Origin: Ophiothrix spiculata
Lineage: Eukaryota > Echinodermata > Ophiuroidea > Amphilepidida > Ophiotrichidae
Assembly: GCA_000969725.1 (NCBI GenBank)
Contig: JXSR01S016069.1
DNA: 26,476 bases
Reading direction: 5' to 3' (one strand)
This document shows positions 10,974 through 21,117 of the stretch, piece after piece (position 1 is the stretch's first letter; each line of letters opens with the position of its first letter). The translations under genes and the position numbers were made by a program. Under the pieces are notes generated by a model. The model was not told where the DNA came from. It saw only the letters and a list, made by a program, of their open reading frames with translations, and did no database searches.

Positions 10974-12551
10974 TTTGATACAGTATGGCACGAGGGACTT
11001 CTGCTAGCAGCCTGGAATACGGGTATAAGAGGCCGAATCTGGAGATTAATAGATGCTCTGTATGATAATGTAAAAGCCCAAGTTAAGTTTGGTGGAGTAG
11101 AAACTGATTTCTTTGATGTTTCAGACGGGGTCAAACAAGGATGTGTTTTATCACCAGTCTTATTTTGTACTTTTATTCATGAACTAACAAAAACCTTAAA
11201 ATCACATGATGTTGGTGTCCGAATTCACAATGTCCGTGTTGGTAGCCTATTTTGGGCTGATGATGTGGTTTTAATAGCCAATAATGAACATGAACTTCAA
11301 AAAATGCTGCAAATAGCGACTCAATTTAGTAACGATTGGAGATTGTCTTTCAATCACGGTAAATCAAATGTTCTTATTGTAGGTCAACGCACAAATCAAA
11401 CAAAGCGTTGGAAATTGGGTAATGAATATATTGGTGAAGTTGATTCTTACAAATATCTTGGTGTTCATATTTCACGAACTCTAACTGATCATTATCACAT
11501 CCAAGATGTTATTAAGAAAGGTAACAGACTGATTGCATATATTAAATCTTTGATTGGTAATTTTGATGATTTTAATAGAGTTTATTATGGGGATATTCTT
11601 TGGAGAACCATTGCTCTACCATCTATCAATTATGCTAGCTCAGTCTGGATACCAAGTAGTCAGGTTGATAATAATAAGTTCGAATCCCTACAGCTCCAAA
11701 TGGCGCGTTTTATCTGAAAAGCTCCACGCAATACACCACGTGCAGCCCTTTACGGTGACTTAGGCTGGAGCTCATTATCAACCACTCAAAATTCCTTTCG
11801 CTTAAAATATCTTGCGCGTATTATTGATATGGATTCTTACAGATGGCCAAAATTGCTCCTCAATACTTTGCTTAGCATGGACACTGATTTTTCTAAAATG
11901 CGCTTTAAATTCCTCCATCATGCTAGCGATGTTTTAAATAAATGTAATTTTAATGATGTACTTTTATGTGCTAAGTTTGGAAAAGCACCAGAAGATCCAG
12001 ACTGGGCAAATTCCATCAAGAGTTTGCTAAAGTCAATTTTTAATAACGAGTGGCTATTTGAAGCTCACTCCAAGTCATCACTCGCAGAATATATTAAAAT
12101 CAAGGATTGTCCTAGCTTGGAAGAGTACCTCTTGGATAAAACAGACTTTTACGGGGCTAGCCTAAAGTTCAAACTGAGATCCAATACACTCCCACTTGAT
12201 TACAAATTAAGCAAATGGACATCTGAAATTAATGGTGTTTGTACTTTATGTAATGTCGGTATTGAAGATCCGAAGCACTTCCTTTTTGTCTGTAGGTCAT
12301 TCAACAAAATCAGGATTGATGAATATAAGAAACTTGAGTGCAATCTAATTAATGCAGGTTCTGAAGATATGTGGGAACTATTTATTTATAATGATCTTGA
12401 TGTAAAGTACAGTCTCACCATTGGCTCAAACATGCCATTTACCAGGCAAGATACTTCGCATATTTTTGATAAATTCTGTAAATCATATATCAAACGTGCG
12501 TGGAAATTAAGATCAGACCTAAAAGCTGGTTCCACTAGGCCAGAACCATAA
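10974..12551 (+). pseudogene. LINE reverse transcriptase, C-terminal ~525 codons, one in-frame stop
   Basis: One frame runs from 10974 to the TAA at 12549-12551, interrupted only by TGA at 11715-11717. Motifs in order: FDTVWHEGLL (motif A, catalytic Asp, ~10974), GVKQGCVLSPVLF (motif B, 11127-11165), WADDVVLIA (motif C, catalytic Asp pair, 11253 on; the usual F/Y before ADD is W), RLSFNHGKSNVLI (motif D), YKYLGVHIS (motif E), then a long thumb/C-terminal region and CTLCNVGIEDPKHFLFVC (C-X2-C-X8-H-X4-C finger, 12240-12293). The endonuclease and the RT N-terminus are missing. The TGA could be a decayed Arg CGA codon, since Arg or Lys would suit that basic stretch. I do not assign a clade. It cannot be functional as it stands. 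Confidence 0.92.
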
Positions 12552-12781
12552 CGGTTTCCTCTGCCTTCATAATTGTAAGGCCCATGATACCATTTGTACA
12601 TTCAGTGTTCAATATACCCGTTGCTGCATGAGTAGATGAAACCTGTACAGTCTTTTACTTTGTATTTTATATTTATGTATAACTATGTGTATTTAAATGT
12701 AGTCATTTGTAAAAATTATTTTTCTTTTGTCTTGAACGCACCGCAAATTTGTGTGTGCCATCGTTGTAAAGATGTATGTTC

Positions 12782-12806
12782 AAATAAATAAATAAATAAA
12801 TAAATA
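12782..12806 (+). repeat. (AAAT)n tail of the LINE
   Basis: About six AAAT units end the 3' UTR. Several LINE clades terminate in such microsatellites rather than plain poly(A). Confidence 0.85.
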
Positions 12807-13292
12807 TTACCATTGATGAGAAGTTAATGGGTACTTTAGCTAAGGCAATGTGACCAGCTGACACAGCTTTTATGGGAGGAAGAATACTTAACAAATGGAT
12901 ACTGATCCAAATTTTGAATATTGTATAATTTAAAATCATTTACAGCAAAAGCAGGGGCGTCAGAACCATGTAGGTCATGTGGGATTTGGCCGCACCACTT
13001 TTCAACCCTAAGAAAATAAGCTATCCAGGTTAGAGAATTTGTATTCATACTATAAGAAAGTCAGGCTGTTTGAGAATTTATCAAGAAAGACAGTGTGACC
13101 AAATTTGGTTAGCCCTGAGCAAAAATATGTTGAAAACATGAATGCCTTAACTGCATGGTCAAGTATTAACCCTTATCTTTGGTAATATTATTTAGGCAAA
13201 AAACTTCACCATTATATGTTTTAATGACAGAAAATATAGGGCTTACTGATGGACCATAACTAAACTTTATAAACCAGCGCCCAAATTCTTTA
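12807..13292. other. Noncoding DNA with a possible hAT-like end
   Basis: At 12952 the word CAGGGGCGTCAGAACC resembles the left terminus of hAT-type elements. No matching right end is visible, so it is at best a remnant. The remainder shows nothing else. Confidence 0.35.
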
Positions 13293-13507
13293 AAAGTTGC
13301 TAACTCTAGGTGGCAACTAACCTATTGTATACCTGTCAAGTCAAAATTTGACAGGTATACAATAGGTTAGCAACCAACTAGAGTTAGCTGTGTTTGATGA
13401 ATATGGGTCCTGGGCTCATATTCATGAATCACCACTAACTCTAGTTGGCTGCTAACCTATTTGACAGGTAGACAAAGAGATAGCAGCCAACTAGAGTTAG
13501 CAGATTT
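13293..13507. repeat. Nested palindrome cluster (fold-back element)
   Basis: The motif CTAACTCTAG(T/G)TGG occurs four times, alternating in orientation: at 13300 (+), ending 13387 (-), 13435 (+) and 13481-13500 (-). Hairpin 1 has 41-nt arms (13299-13339 and 13348-13388, four mismatches, 8-nt loop). Hairpin 2 has 9-bp arms ATGAATATG / CATATTCAT (13397-13405 and 13417-13425). Hairpin 3 has perfect 20-bp arms (13435-13454 and 13481-13500). The outer flanks also pair weakly. The block is noncoding. It may be a fold-back transposon or a MITE that duplicated in inverted orientation. Confidence 0.9.
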
Positions 13508-13715
13508 TCATGAATATCTATCAAGATTATGGTTCTTCATACCGCAGTTGTATCAGCCTGTGTAAGAGTTGCGAACATCTGTCGTTACACCGTTATCGCG
13601 ACGCATAGAATGTTCGTAGAAGACATTGTGTGTCGATGACATTTTTTAGAATTTTTCCTCCTACTTACAACTTCACTCCATGTCTCTGTAGATTTTGTTA
13701 GGTCTTTGACCACAT

Positions 13716-14601
13716 CTAAGTATGCAAGATCAAGGTATTTGTACTGGGTTCGGACAGGTGTAGTCTGTCAGAAAATTGAGATGAGTCTATCGATCTGTTT
13801 CTATAGACCATGTTCTCACTGGCGTCTATGAAGTTAACATCAAGACGGTGAGCAAGATCTTTCAGTCTTCCATTCGGTTTTTGAATATCTGCATAGGTTG
13901 CATCAATGCGTGGGCAGACAGCTGAAAGGAACACATTAGACAATGGAACCTCAATGAGTAGGAATGTGATGTTTGCTTCCATTGACTCCACAATTTCATC
14001 TAAAGGTGTTCCATGGGCAATATCATTGGTACCTGCGCAGGGTGTATTATTATGTTTTTGAAATTTTTCAAATCGGTTTTGCAATAAGTTCCCAAAATAT
14101 GTCAATCATTTTTGCACCACTTATTGGTTTTTCTTCTGCATTGACGAAGATATCATTTTTCAAGTCCTTCAAAATAGAGTCACCAATGAGAAAGGTACGT
14201 TATGGTTCGCTGGTTTTTGGTATTGATTTATCTGAATCAGGGTTTTCGGTATTTGGTTTTATTCGAGACTTTTGATCAATGCTGTTAGTTTGTTGACATA
14301 ATAACTTGAGTTTATGAATTTCACTTTTCAGTACGTCGTTCTCAAGTTTCATGGATTCCTGTTCTTTAAGAACAGATTGGTGAGAAATGTTGATCTCATT
14401 ATTTTCCTTTTTAAGTGTTTCTTGCATTTGAAACATTTCTTGTTTCTTGCTTAAGGCAAGCACTCTATGGGTAAGTGACGACACTAGGGCTCGTAAGTTT
14501 TTCACCAATTCAGGAAGATTTTTGTAATTTGGACATACTGTACATTTACAAAGGGGGTTATCTTGTAAACCGATACAATCTGATTCAAGATGAACAGTCA
14601 C
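13716..14601 (-). pseudogene. Broken SGNH-hydrolase/coiled-coil protein, likely CR1-like LINE ORF1
   Basis: The N-terminal part (14601-14203) has a Cys-rich segment (HLESDCIGL...CKCTVC, reminiscent of the end of a PHD finger) and then a ~70-residue heptad-like coiled coil rich in Lys, Glu and Leu. A TAA at 14202-14200 interrupts the same frame. Beyond it RTFLIGDSILKDL gives SGNH block I (catalytic Ser, 14184-14176). The frame then shifts to one reading KNFKNIIIHPA and shifts again to GTNDIAHGTP (block III, 14033-14022) and DRLHLS (block V, D-x-x-H, 13769-13752). Ser and the Asp/His pair are therefore all visible. CR1-like LINEs are known to encode ORF1 proteins with PHD and esterase domains, which is why I favour that origin. 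No RT follows downstream, so it is an orphan fragment. A retrocopy or decayed host esterase gene is the alternative. One stop and two frameshifts make it non-functional. Confidence 0.75.
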
Positions 14602-15204
14602 ATATGTTGTTTAAAAATGAAAGTGATGATAAAATTAGTTTTAGAAAATAGCAAAGAAACTTAATTATCACAAAACATTTTTATCCTAAAATATTTCCAC
14701 ATAAAAAGGATGTTCAAGTTTGCAATACATTTGTTGCTATTTTAATAGACATACATTCACTAAGTTCCTCTGTGGAATGAATTAGACTTCTCTCTAAATG
14801 AATCTATAGTTACAAAAAGACTGGTCAGTGTCTTCCAAGCATGTCTACAGCATTAGGACGGCGCCTCTGGCCATAAGACTGTCTTTCCGCTTGACTTTCT
14901 TTGCAAATCAATGAAATGTCCAGAAGTCACTTAGCAGGCCTGTGTGTAGTTGCTTAAAGTGTGGTAAATAACAAAATAGTTATTTGAATTATTAGAATAG
15001 ATATACACACGGCCAAAATGGAGGAAATAGTTAAGGGCCGCAGGAAAAGTATTGTGAAGGAATGTGAATGCACAGATGGGTATTTGCTTTATCATACTTA
15101 GGATGTGCATTTTTAAGTGATTTAAGAAAACTTGCAATTGAAAATCCTCTGAATTGCTATCTGCAGAATATATTTAAACATTTTGAATACTTGAAATATG
15201 ATTT
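14602..15204. other. Noncoding DNA, no feature recognised
   Basis: AT-rich with a few GC-richer words (GACGGCGCC near 14857). A 26-codon frame starting ATGGAGG at 15018 has a fair start context but is too short to support. Nothing else is seen. Confidence 0.5.
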
Positions 15205-15602
15205 AAGGTGTCTGGTCCACGCGCCGTCCACGCGTACCAGTACGCGCAAGTTTCCGAGTTGGTAAGTGACGCAATACACATGCGCATTTACTCTGAGTAG
15301 TGTTTTAATATTTTTCTGGAAAATTGGTTCGGTGACCCCCAATTTTTATTTTTTTATTTGATAGAGCATACATGTGCGCAACTTTTGTGAAAAAGTTAAC
15401 AAAAATGCTTGGGCAGATTTTTTGAATCAACACTAAATAATGTCACTTTTTCCACATTTCCCATAGACCCCTGTACTAATTTTTCCTCCAAAAATGGTTT
15501 AAACCGATTCTCATGTAAAAACGGTTCTACATCGATAAAATATCGTTCTTGCAGATTTTTATTAGAAATCTTTGGGCAGATCTATCATGGACCAGACACC
15601 TT
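15205..15602. mobile_element. MITE with 15-bp perfect terminal inverted repeats
   Basis: The left end AAGGTGTCTGGTCCA (15205-15219) is exactly inverted at the right end (15588-15602). The element is ~398 bp and noncoding. Flanking bases are TTT / TAAA, so the duplicated target could be a short TA- or TTAA-like sequence; with the terminal AA included, left reads TTAAGG and right CCTTTAAA, one base short of a clean TTAA. Superfamily is unassigned. The interior carries a GCGCGTACC-type GC-rich patch near the left end and two GGGCAGAT words (15413 and 15573). Confidence 0.85.
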
Positions 15603-15745
15603 TAAAATTATATTACAGGTATTCAAAATGGTTTAATGTCTGATAATACAATCAAACATCATTTTTATTTTCCATCCCAAGGCCTTTGTAGCAAGAATTA
15701 AAACAATTGATAAGCAAAGCTAATTTGAATTTGCTTTAATCGCAA

Positions 15746-15941
15746 TTTGCTTTAATTGCAGCCAATGTAGTAATAGGAAATTCATGCTGTGGTATGACTT
15801 CATTAACTGGATGTAGTGACGTGACTACCATTTTGATGGATTTCTCCTCTGAGACTTCAACAACAACCACAGAAAGCTATACCGGTTATTTAGTTTAGGA
15901 GATAATGAAATCTCCATAGGTGTCAGTCTCATGTCTTGCTA
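15746..15941 (+). repeat. Left arm of a long inverted repeat (partner 18463-18660)
   Basis: This ~196-bp stretch is similar, in reverse complement, to 18463-18660. Best-matching blocks are TTTGCTTTAATTGCAGCC, AATGTAGTAATAGGAAATTC, GATGTAGTGACGTGACTACC, ACCATTTTGAT, GAAATCTCCATAGG and GTCTCATGTC. Similarity ends sharply outside TTTGCTTTAATTGC on both sides, and fades inside after TTGCTA. Just outside, TTTGCTTTAATCGCAA is a local tandem echo of the terminus. Confidence 0.85.
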
Positions 15942-17657
15942 ATAATTTAATAATTTCAAAGTTTTTGCTATAAGTGAGTAGAAGAATATCTCAGCTTTAT
16001 TGCATGAAAATTTGAAGACAATTTAAGACTTTTTGCAGGAGCTATGGTCATTTAATTGATGGTCTATGCAATTACAGTTTTTAACAAATAACACATATGC
16101 ACACACACCAACTGTTGTCTACCAATGCTATTTTCAGTCACATGGTGTCTAAAAAGGATGGTTAAAGATACCTTATAACTTCAATATTGACAACCATTAA
16201 GTGGTTTTATTTCATAGTATAGCCAAGGGTCTCTTCTATTTATTCATAGCAAAATAATCACAATCAACTAAGATGTTAAATGTATTTATGACGTCATAAA
16301 GTAGGACTAATCTGAAAATTGTGATTTTTGAGGAATAAATGTCAAAAATCAAAATTTGGTTTATAATTTCTAAATATCAGAATTTCATGAATGTTTTTGG
16401 TTATAAATAATTAAAATAACACTCTTAACATTTCTTGTAAGTTTCAGCACCAGAGCATTTTTCATATTGTTCGACATGGCAAATAAAAAATATGCCTGGT
16501 AACAACCTTAAAATTGACCCTCACACCTGAACTTTGATAGCTTATCCTTTCCCTCCAATTTTTTTAATCACAATGACTGAAATGGATTATTTTATAGTTG
16601 CTAAAATGCCAAGGATCAGTTACATTTTTATGCAGCAGAAATACAATCCATAGGTAGGATGGTATCCTTAAAGAGGGTTAAAAACAATATTTTTCCTTTA
16701 AGAGCATGTAATAACTGAGTGCAACACGCCATTGCTAAGAAATAAAATCATTAGAAAAGTTAAAACTACCCAAAAATTGAATATATAAATATTGTTTACA
16801 AAATTTATTCACATCATTATGAAAAAAAATATGAAAAGTTAACAACATCTGGGTATAAAGAATTTAGATACACCTTGTATTTGGTAAAACTTTTGTTCAT
16901 CAATTTTGTTTTGTAGTATTGCCCCTACCAGTTGCTTAGGTGTCCTATTACTACCTCCTTAAATGTATATAATTGCCTTAGTATAGGCTGCAGGAAACTA
17001 TACTTGTTGTTGCAAGCTCATCTGTCATTTGTTCAATTTTTGATAAGATAGTTTACTATTTTGTGAATTATTCATAGATTAATAATCCTCTTTGTTACTT
17101 TTTCTTTTGCATATTGCTGCTTTACCTGTCATCCTACGCTTGGTCTTTGAATAATTCTGATGTATGCACACCATTTACAGGTAAGGTTTGGAATATTTAT
17201 GACTATTGGTGTAATTAAGGTGACAAGATAGTTTGAATATATTTAGAATTTTGGATATTCATTCTCTTCTGTATCACATAAATTTTGAATCCATTTCGAT
17301 TTTTTAATATTTATATAACACACAATTTATTTGTTTGAGGTGTTTATATTTGTTAATTTATTTTTTATTAAAATGCCCTAGAAAATGTTACATTCTACCA
17401 ACTTGACCTGCGGGTCACGATTGGAATTTAAAATAAAAACGTTTGTTATATTTTTAACGTGCACAGTAAACCAATTATCTTCAAAATTTGACAATCTTGG
17501 AGCAAAATTTAGCAAATAAATGATTAAATCTATCAAAATATGCAACTTATTAATTAGATATAGAGATGATTTTTACGCATCATGGTTTTACTCTTGTCAA
17601 AATGATGTTTAACCATAGGTTACTGCAAATATCATTCAGTTTTGAACTATATAATAT
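15942..17657. other. Interior of the inverted-repeat segment, no gene recognised
   Basis: No transposase-like or other reading frame is visible; frames are very short. A 14-bp perfect palindrome TTATGACGTCATAA lies at 16286-16299. The sequence is AT-rich and otherwise unremarkable. Confidence 0.5.
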
Positions 17658-18095
17658 GTGACCTGTAATATCGAAAGGTACCTTAAGGTCGGCATAGTAA
17701 ATTACGAGATATGGCCATTGTAGATGAGCATAGTGAAAAATGACGTCCAAGGTCAATTTTCTAATTTCATCAGAAACATTACCTTTGAAGTGTATTCTAT
17801 CATATTAATCAGGTTCTAACATCCATAACATAAGACAAATGTTTTATAAATCCAGATAAAAATCCTTTCTTTTAAGTTTTACCAGTACAGAAACTTTAAA
17901 CTCAATTTTCTCAGAACTATAGTTTTCTGAATCAGCCCAATACCTTTACCACTTTGGATGTAACTTTGCAATCAAATATCCAGTAACCAAAAGCAAGGTG
18001 TCATTTTAAAGCTTAAAATATAATCTTTCAGATGAGACCCAAAAATCAATTTTCATTTTGGGACCCTTGAGGTACCTTTCGTTATGACGGGTCGC
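17658..18095 (-). mobile_element. MITE family M1, copy B
   Basis: This 438-bp element aligns end to end with the reverse complement of copy A at 3588-4023. Its ends read GTGACCTGTAATATCGAAAG and ...GTTATGACGGGTCGC, and the flanks are ATAT on both sides, a possible 4-bp target duplication. Internal blocks such as AAGCAAGGTGTCATTTTAAA and TGAAGTGTATTCTATCATAT match copy A with scattered substitutions. It is noncoding and lies inside the larger inverted-repeat segment 15746-18660, so it probably inserted there later. Confidence 0.85.
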
Positions 18096-18462
18096 ATATG
18101 TCAATCTGATTTTGCATCATTCCATAGGAGAGACTTGAAATATATTAAGCACGTAGGGCATCATGACAACTATTACTGGTGTATAGGGGCATTTTGTTAT
18201 ATCTTTTAATTAATTGAAGAGTTGAGCACAAATATCTATTTTGATGAAAAGTGCTTTCTGATAGAGTTTTCATATAAAATGACTTGTGCGATGTGGCAGC
18301 ATACTAATACTATTACCAAAATAGAATACTTTGCTATTACTAATACAATGTTGTAATTCTGTTATTCTGATCACATTATTTGAAAATAAAAACAAGGCAC
18401 CATCAGGAGACATTAATGAGAAAAGAATATATAAATTAAAAAAAGTTAGTAAAAGTAACAAG

Positions 18463-18660
18463 TAGCAGGACATGAGACAAACGCCTATGGAGATTTCATC
18501 TTAGCCAAATAAGTGATATAGCTATCTGTGCGTGTTTTTTTTTTAATATTTTTGAAGAACAGTTAATCAAAATGGTAGTCACGTCACTACATCTATTTAA
18601 TGAAGTCATTGTACATCATCATGAATTTCCTATTACTACATTGGCTGCAATTAAAGCAAA
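18463..18660 (-). repeat. Right arm of a long inverted repeat (partner 15746-15941)
   Basis: See the left arm. This copy has a T/A-run insertion near 18532-18545. Together the arms bound a 2.9-kb segment that could be one large non-autonomous element with long terminal inverted repeats, or two separate copies of a ~200-bp repeat that inserted in opposite directions. Confidence 0.85.
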
Positions 18661-19819
18661 CTCATGGAAATTAAATTTTTTTTTTAACATTACACAAATT
18701 TATCGCTCACCTGGAACGTTTTCGCTAGCTCAACTAGCGTAATCAGCAGTTGAGTTTTCAGACTGGAAACACTGCTGTATGACGTCATAGATATTTAATG
18801 ATGTAAAAGGTTATGTTCTGCCCCCTTGGGATGAAGCATATTGTCCCAAATGGGATCCAGATCCAGTTCTTTGTCCCGATTCAGTTTAGGGTTCTTAGTT
18901 CTAATGTAAAGGATTAAAGGAAATGTAAGGAGTAAAGGTTATAAAATTGACTTTGACAACATAAAAGTATTGTATATGGACTCGAGGACTTTTCTAGGAG
19001 GATCCTGGAGGCCATACACATACACATAGATACCTCACTTTATGATAGCTATAGAGCGCAAGGATAATTCTTTTTGCTTGATACCTCTTCGTATCATCTG
19101 CTTGCAGGTAATTTTTCGACTGATTTTGCCTTGTTTTTTTTAGAGCTATTTTTAAAAAATACGTCGAAGTAGAAATTCCGGCCAATCGTGCACGCTTCAC
19201 AGCAGCTTTTAAGCATGAAAGAGTTGACTACTCATCAGTTGTAGTATGGAATAATTATGTGTAAGATTTATTTTCCCCTGTGATTAACTTAAAGCATTAA
19301 TTAGACCACAAAGTCAATATATGAATACCATTTATAAATGGTCATGTAATATATATGAGAGTCTATGACTGGGACGTGCAACTTATGCCAGTAAAACAGG
19401 AATGCTACGCTAGCTTCATTGTGGTACCCTTTGCCTACCGAAATAAGCAATTACAAAATGTGATCTCCCAGCCAGATGTAATAAACATCAATGACATCCT
19501 CATCGCCTGGTTGGAATCAATTGGATCAATATAGCGCCAACAATTCAATAACATAACCATGTTCTGTTAAACATTTAAGCCCATGATTCAATTACAGATG
19601 TCCCAATTGAATGTTATTTACATCGAGAGTTGATTAAACTGACCAAGATTCATAGCAGGATTTCATAACTTGCTCCATGTGTACTGATACTGCTGTAATT
19701 TGCTGTCTAATATAGATAGCTATATATATCAGTTGTGATATAGGCATTTTGGAAAGGTCATGGATATCATTTCTCATACCAAAAAACATAAAGTCTTCTT
19801 TCTAATTTTTGAACTAGAG
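18661..19819. other. AT-rich noncoding DNA, no gene recognised
   Basis: A palindromic TATGACGTCATA lies at 18778-18789. A minus-strand frame at 18994-19200 is unrecognised and short. No RNA gene or promoter is supported. Confidence 0.5.
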
Positions 19820-20169
19820 CAGGGGTTCTCAATTAATTTTCTGTAAGGGCCAATTTGTTGTGAGATGAATGCAGATGCGCCAAATAAAGAATAATGTGCA
19901 CCGTGCAAAATATATGACCTTTAACACCAATACTTTCAAAAAGGGTGAAAATAAGTGTGACAGTTCAACAAAGAACTCAAAAAATTGGTGTAGAGACAAA
20001 CTATAGGGGTCCCCTTGTCCCTCTCACATTGACTATCGCCACCTTTGCTGAATTATCCTAATTTGTTTAAAGGTTTTGGTGACCATTTTGTTGTCACTGT
20101 CATGGCTGCAGGCCACTGCTAAGGGTGCTGCATGTGGGATTTGGCTTGCGAACTGATATTTGAGGACTG
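19820..20169. mobile_element. hAT-like non-autonomous element
   Basis: The left terminus CAGGGGTTCTCAATTAATTT followed by TGTAAGGGCCAATTTG is the style of hAT elements, and the right part GGGATTTGGCTTGCGAAC...TTGAGGACTG matches the common degenerate hAT right end. The flanking octamers AACTAGAG (19812-19819) and AAGTAGAT (20170-20177) agree at six of eight positions, the length hAT duplicates. At 350 bp it has no transposase. The ends are mutated, so it is an old copy. Confidence 0.7.
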
Positions 20170-20224
20170 AAGTAGATTTTAGAGATTCTTAATGGGATGG
20201 TTAGTTCATTGTAGCTTATTAGTT

Positions 20225-20312
20225 ATTTTCAGTGTTTTTCTACAACATATGTCTTTGTTTTATTTATGTAAAGCACCTTGAGGGCAATTTTTAGTATTAT
20301 AATTATTATCAT
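20225..20312 (+). mobile_element. LINE 3' end remnant
   Basis: TTATGTAAAGCACCTTGAGG followed by an ATTATTATCATTAT-type tail looks like the conserved 3' terminus of CR1/L2-like LINEs, whose elements often contain 'TGTAAAGCGCCTTGAG' before an ATT-rich microsatellite. No coding part is attached upstream; the hAT-like element ends at 20169, 56 bp before. Confidence 0.5.
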
Positions 20313-20913
20313 TATATATATTTTTTTCTGAGCTTAAACCACCATTCTTTGTAGCATGTAGAACTCAACTTTTAATATTTTGAATTAAAACTTCTGTAAA
20401 GTTATCAACCAAAATTTAATGATATACAAAATAATAATAACCATCTCATTTACCTGGAGAAGAAATCATACAGCAGCATTAAGGTCTCTCAACATTTGTA
20501 TTGTTAAGGATTATTGGTATAAGATTGGTATTATTATTATTATTGGTATAATTGAAATTTCAAATTTTTAAAAATTCAGCAATATTATAATTACTCAATG
20601 ACAGTAATGTGTTTAAGAAACATTCAATATTACTTTCATTCACAAACAATAATTCTGAATCCCTTTTCAACCAATTAATGCTATTGCTCAGCATCTAAAA
20701 GGGTTCATGTATAATCTTGTAAGAACTTCACCTTACATTTACAAACAACTGAGTATGTTTAGAAATGGTTATATGAAGATGTCAAAATTGCTTATAAATA
20801 GCCTTGGATCTAGCAAAGCTTTTAACTCAAGTTCACCAATTAAGTACAGTCTTGTCTTTTTTTTTAGCTTAATGAAAACTATCCATAATTGTGTGCTGGT
20901 ACTATTAAATGAA
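20313..20913. other. AT-rich noncoding DNA with (ATT)n run
   Basis: A short ATTATTATTATTATT microsatellite lies at about 20529-20544. The 88-codon frame starting at 20707 runs into the fold-back element and resembles no known protein. Confidence 0.5.
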
Positions 20914-21117
20914 ATATCAGGACCTTCTCATCATGCCTTGCTTCCAATGGGATTTTTGTACAGGTTGTCATGAATGGTGATAGTGATGAAACATGGCACA
21001 ATTAGCAGACCTCATCACAATTTTGCATTTCAGACTTGTTTTACTACTAACACCATTCATTACAACTTTTACAAAATATCACGTTGAAAGCAAGGTATGA
21101 TGGGAAGGCCCTGATAT
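20914..21117. repeat. Fold-back element with ~79-bp arms
   Basis: The left arm (20914-20992, ATATCAGGACCTTCTCATCA...) is similar to the reverse complement of the right arm (21038-21117, ending ...GGAAGGCCCTGATAT), with about 80% identity by eye; the loop is ~45 nt. Shared words include CATCATGCCTTGCTT/CATCATACCTTGCTT and TGTCATGAATGGTG/TGTAATGAATGGTG. It is noncoding. The mismatches mean the palindrome is old or arose from two diverged copies. Confidence 0.85.

Larger units (their letters stand above)
10974..12806 (+). mobile_element. 5'-truncated non-LTR retrotransposon (LINE)
   Basis: The element begins inside the reverse transcriptase at the motif A region, continues through the RT palm and a C-terminal CCHC finger, has a ~230-bp 3' UTR (12552-12781) and ends in an (AAAT)n tail. 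Similarity stops abruptly just upstream of the FDTVWHEG codons, which fits 5' truncation during target-primed reverse transcription. Because only one in-frame stop separates the two long frames, the insertion is fairly young compared with the minus-strand LINE at 8.3-9.1 kb. A convincing target-site duplication was not found. Confidence 0.9.

Noticed and set aside
10966..12830. AAGTTA words on both sides of the plus-strand LINE as a target-site duplication
   Set aside because: Only six bases match, they are not flush with the element ends, and such words are frequent in this AT-rich DNA.
14102..14275. Plus-strand frame overlapping the SGNH pseudogene
   Set aside because: It is the antisense shadow of the minus-strand GDS-containing region, where the family motifs are.
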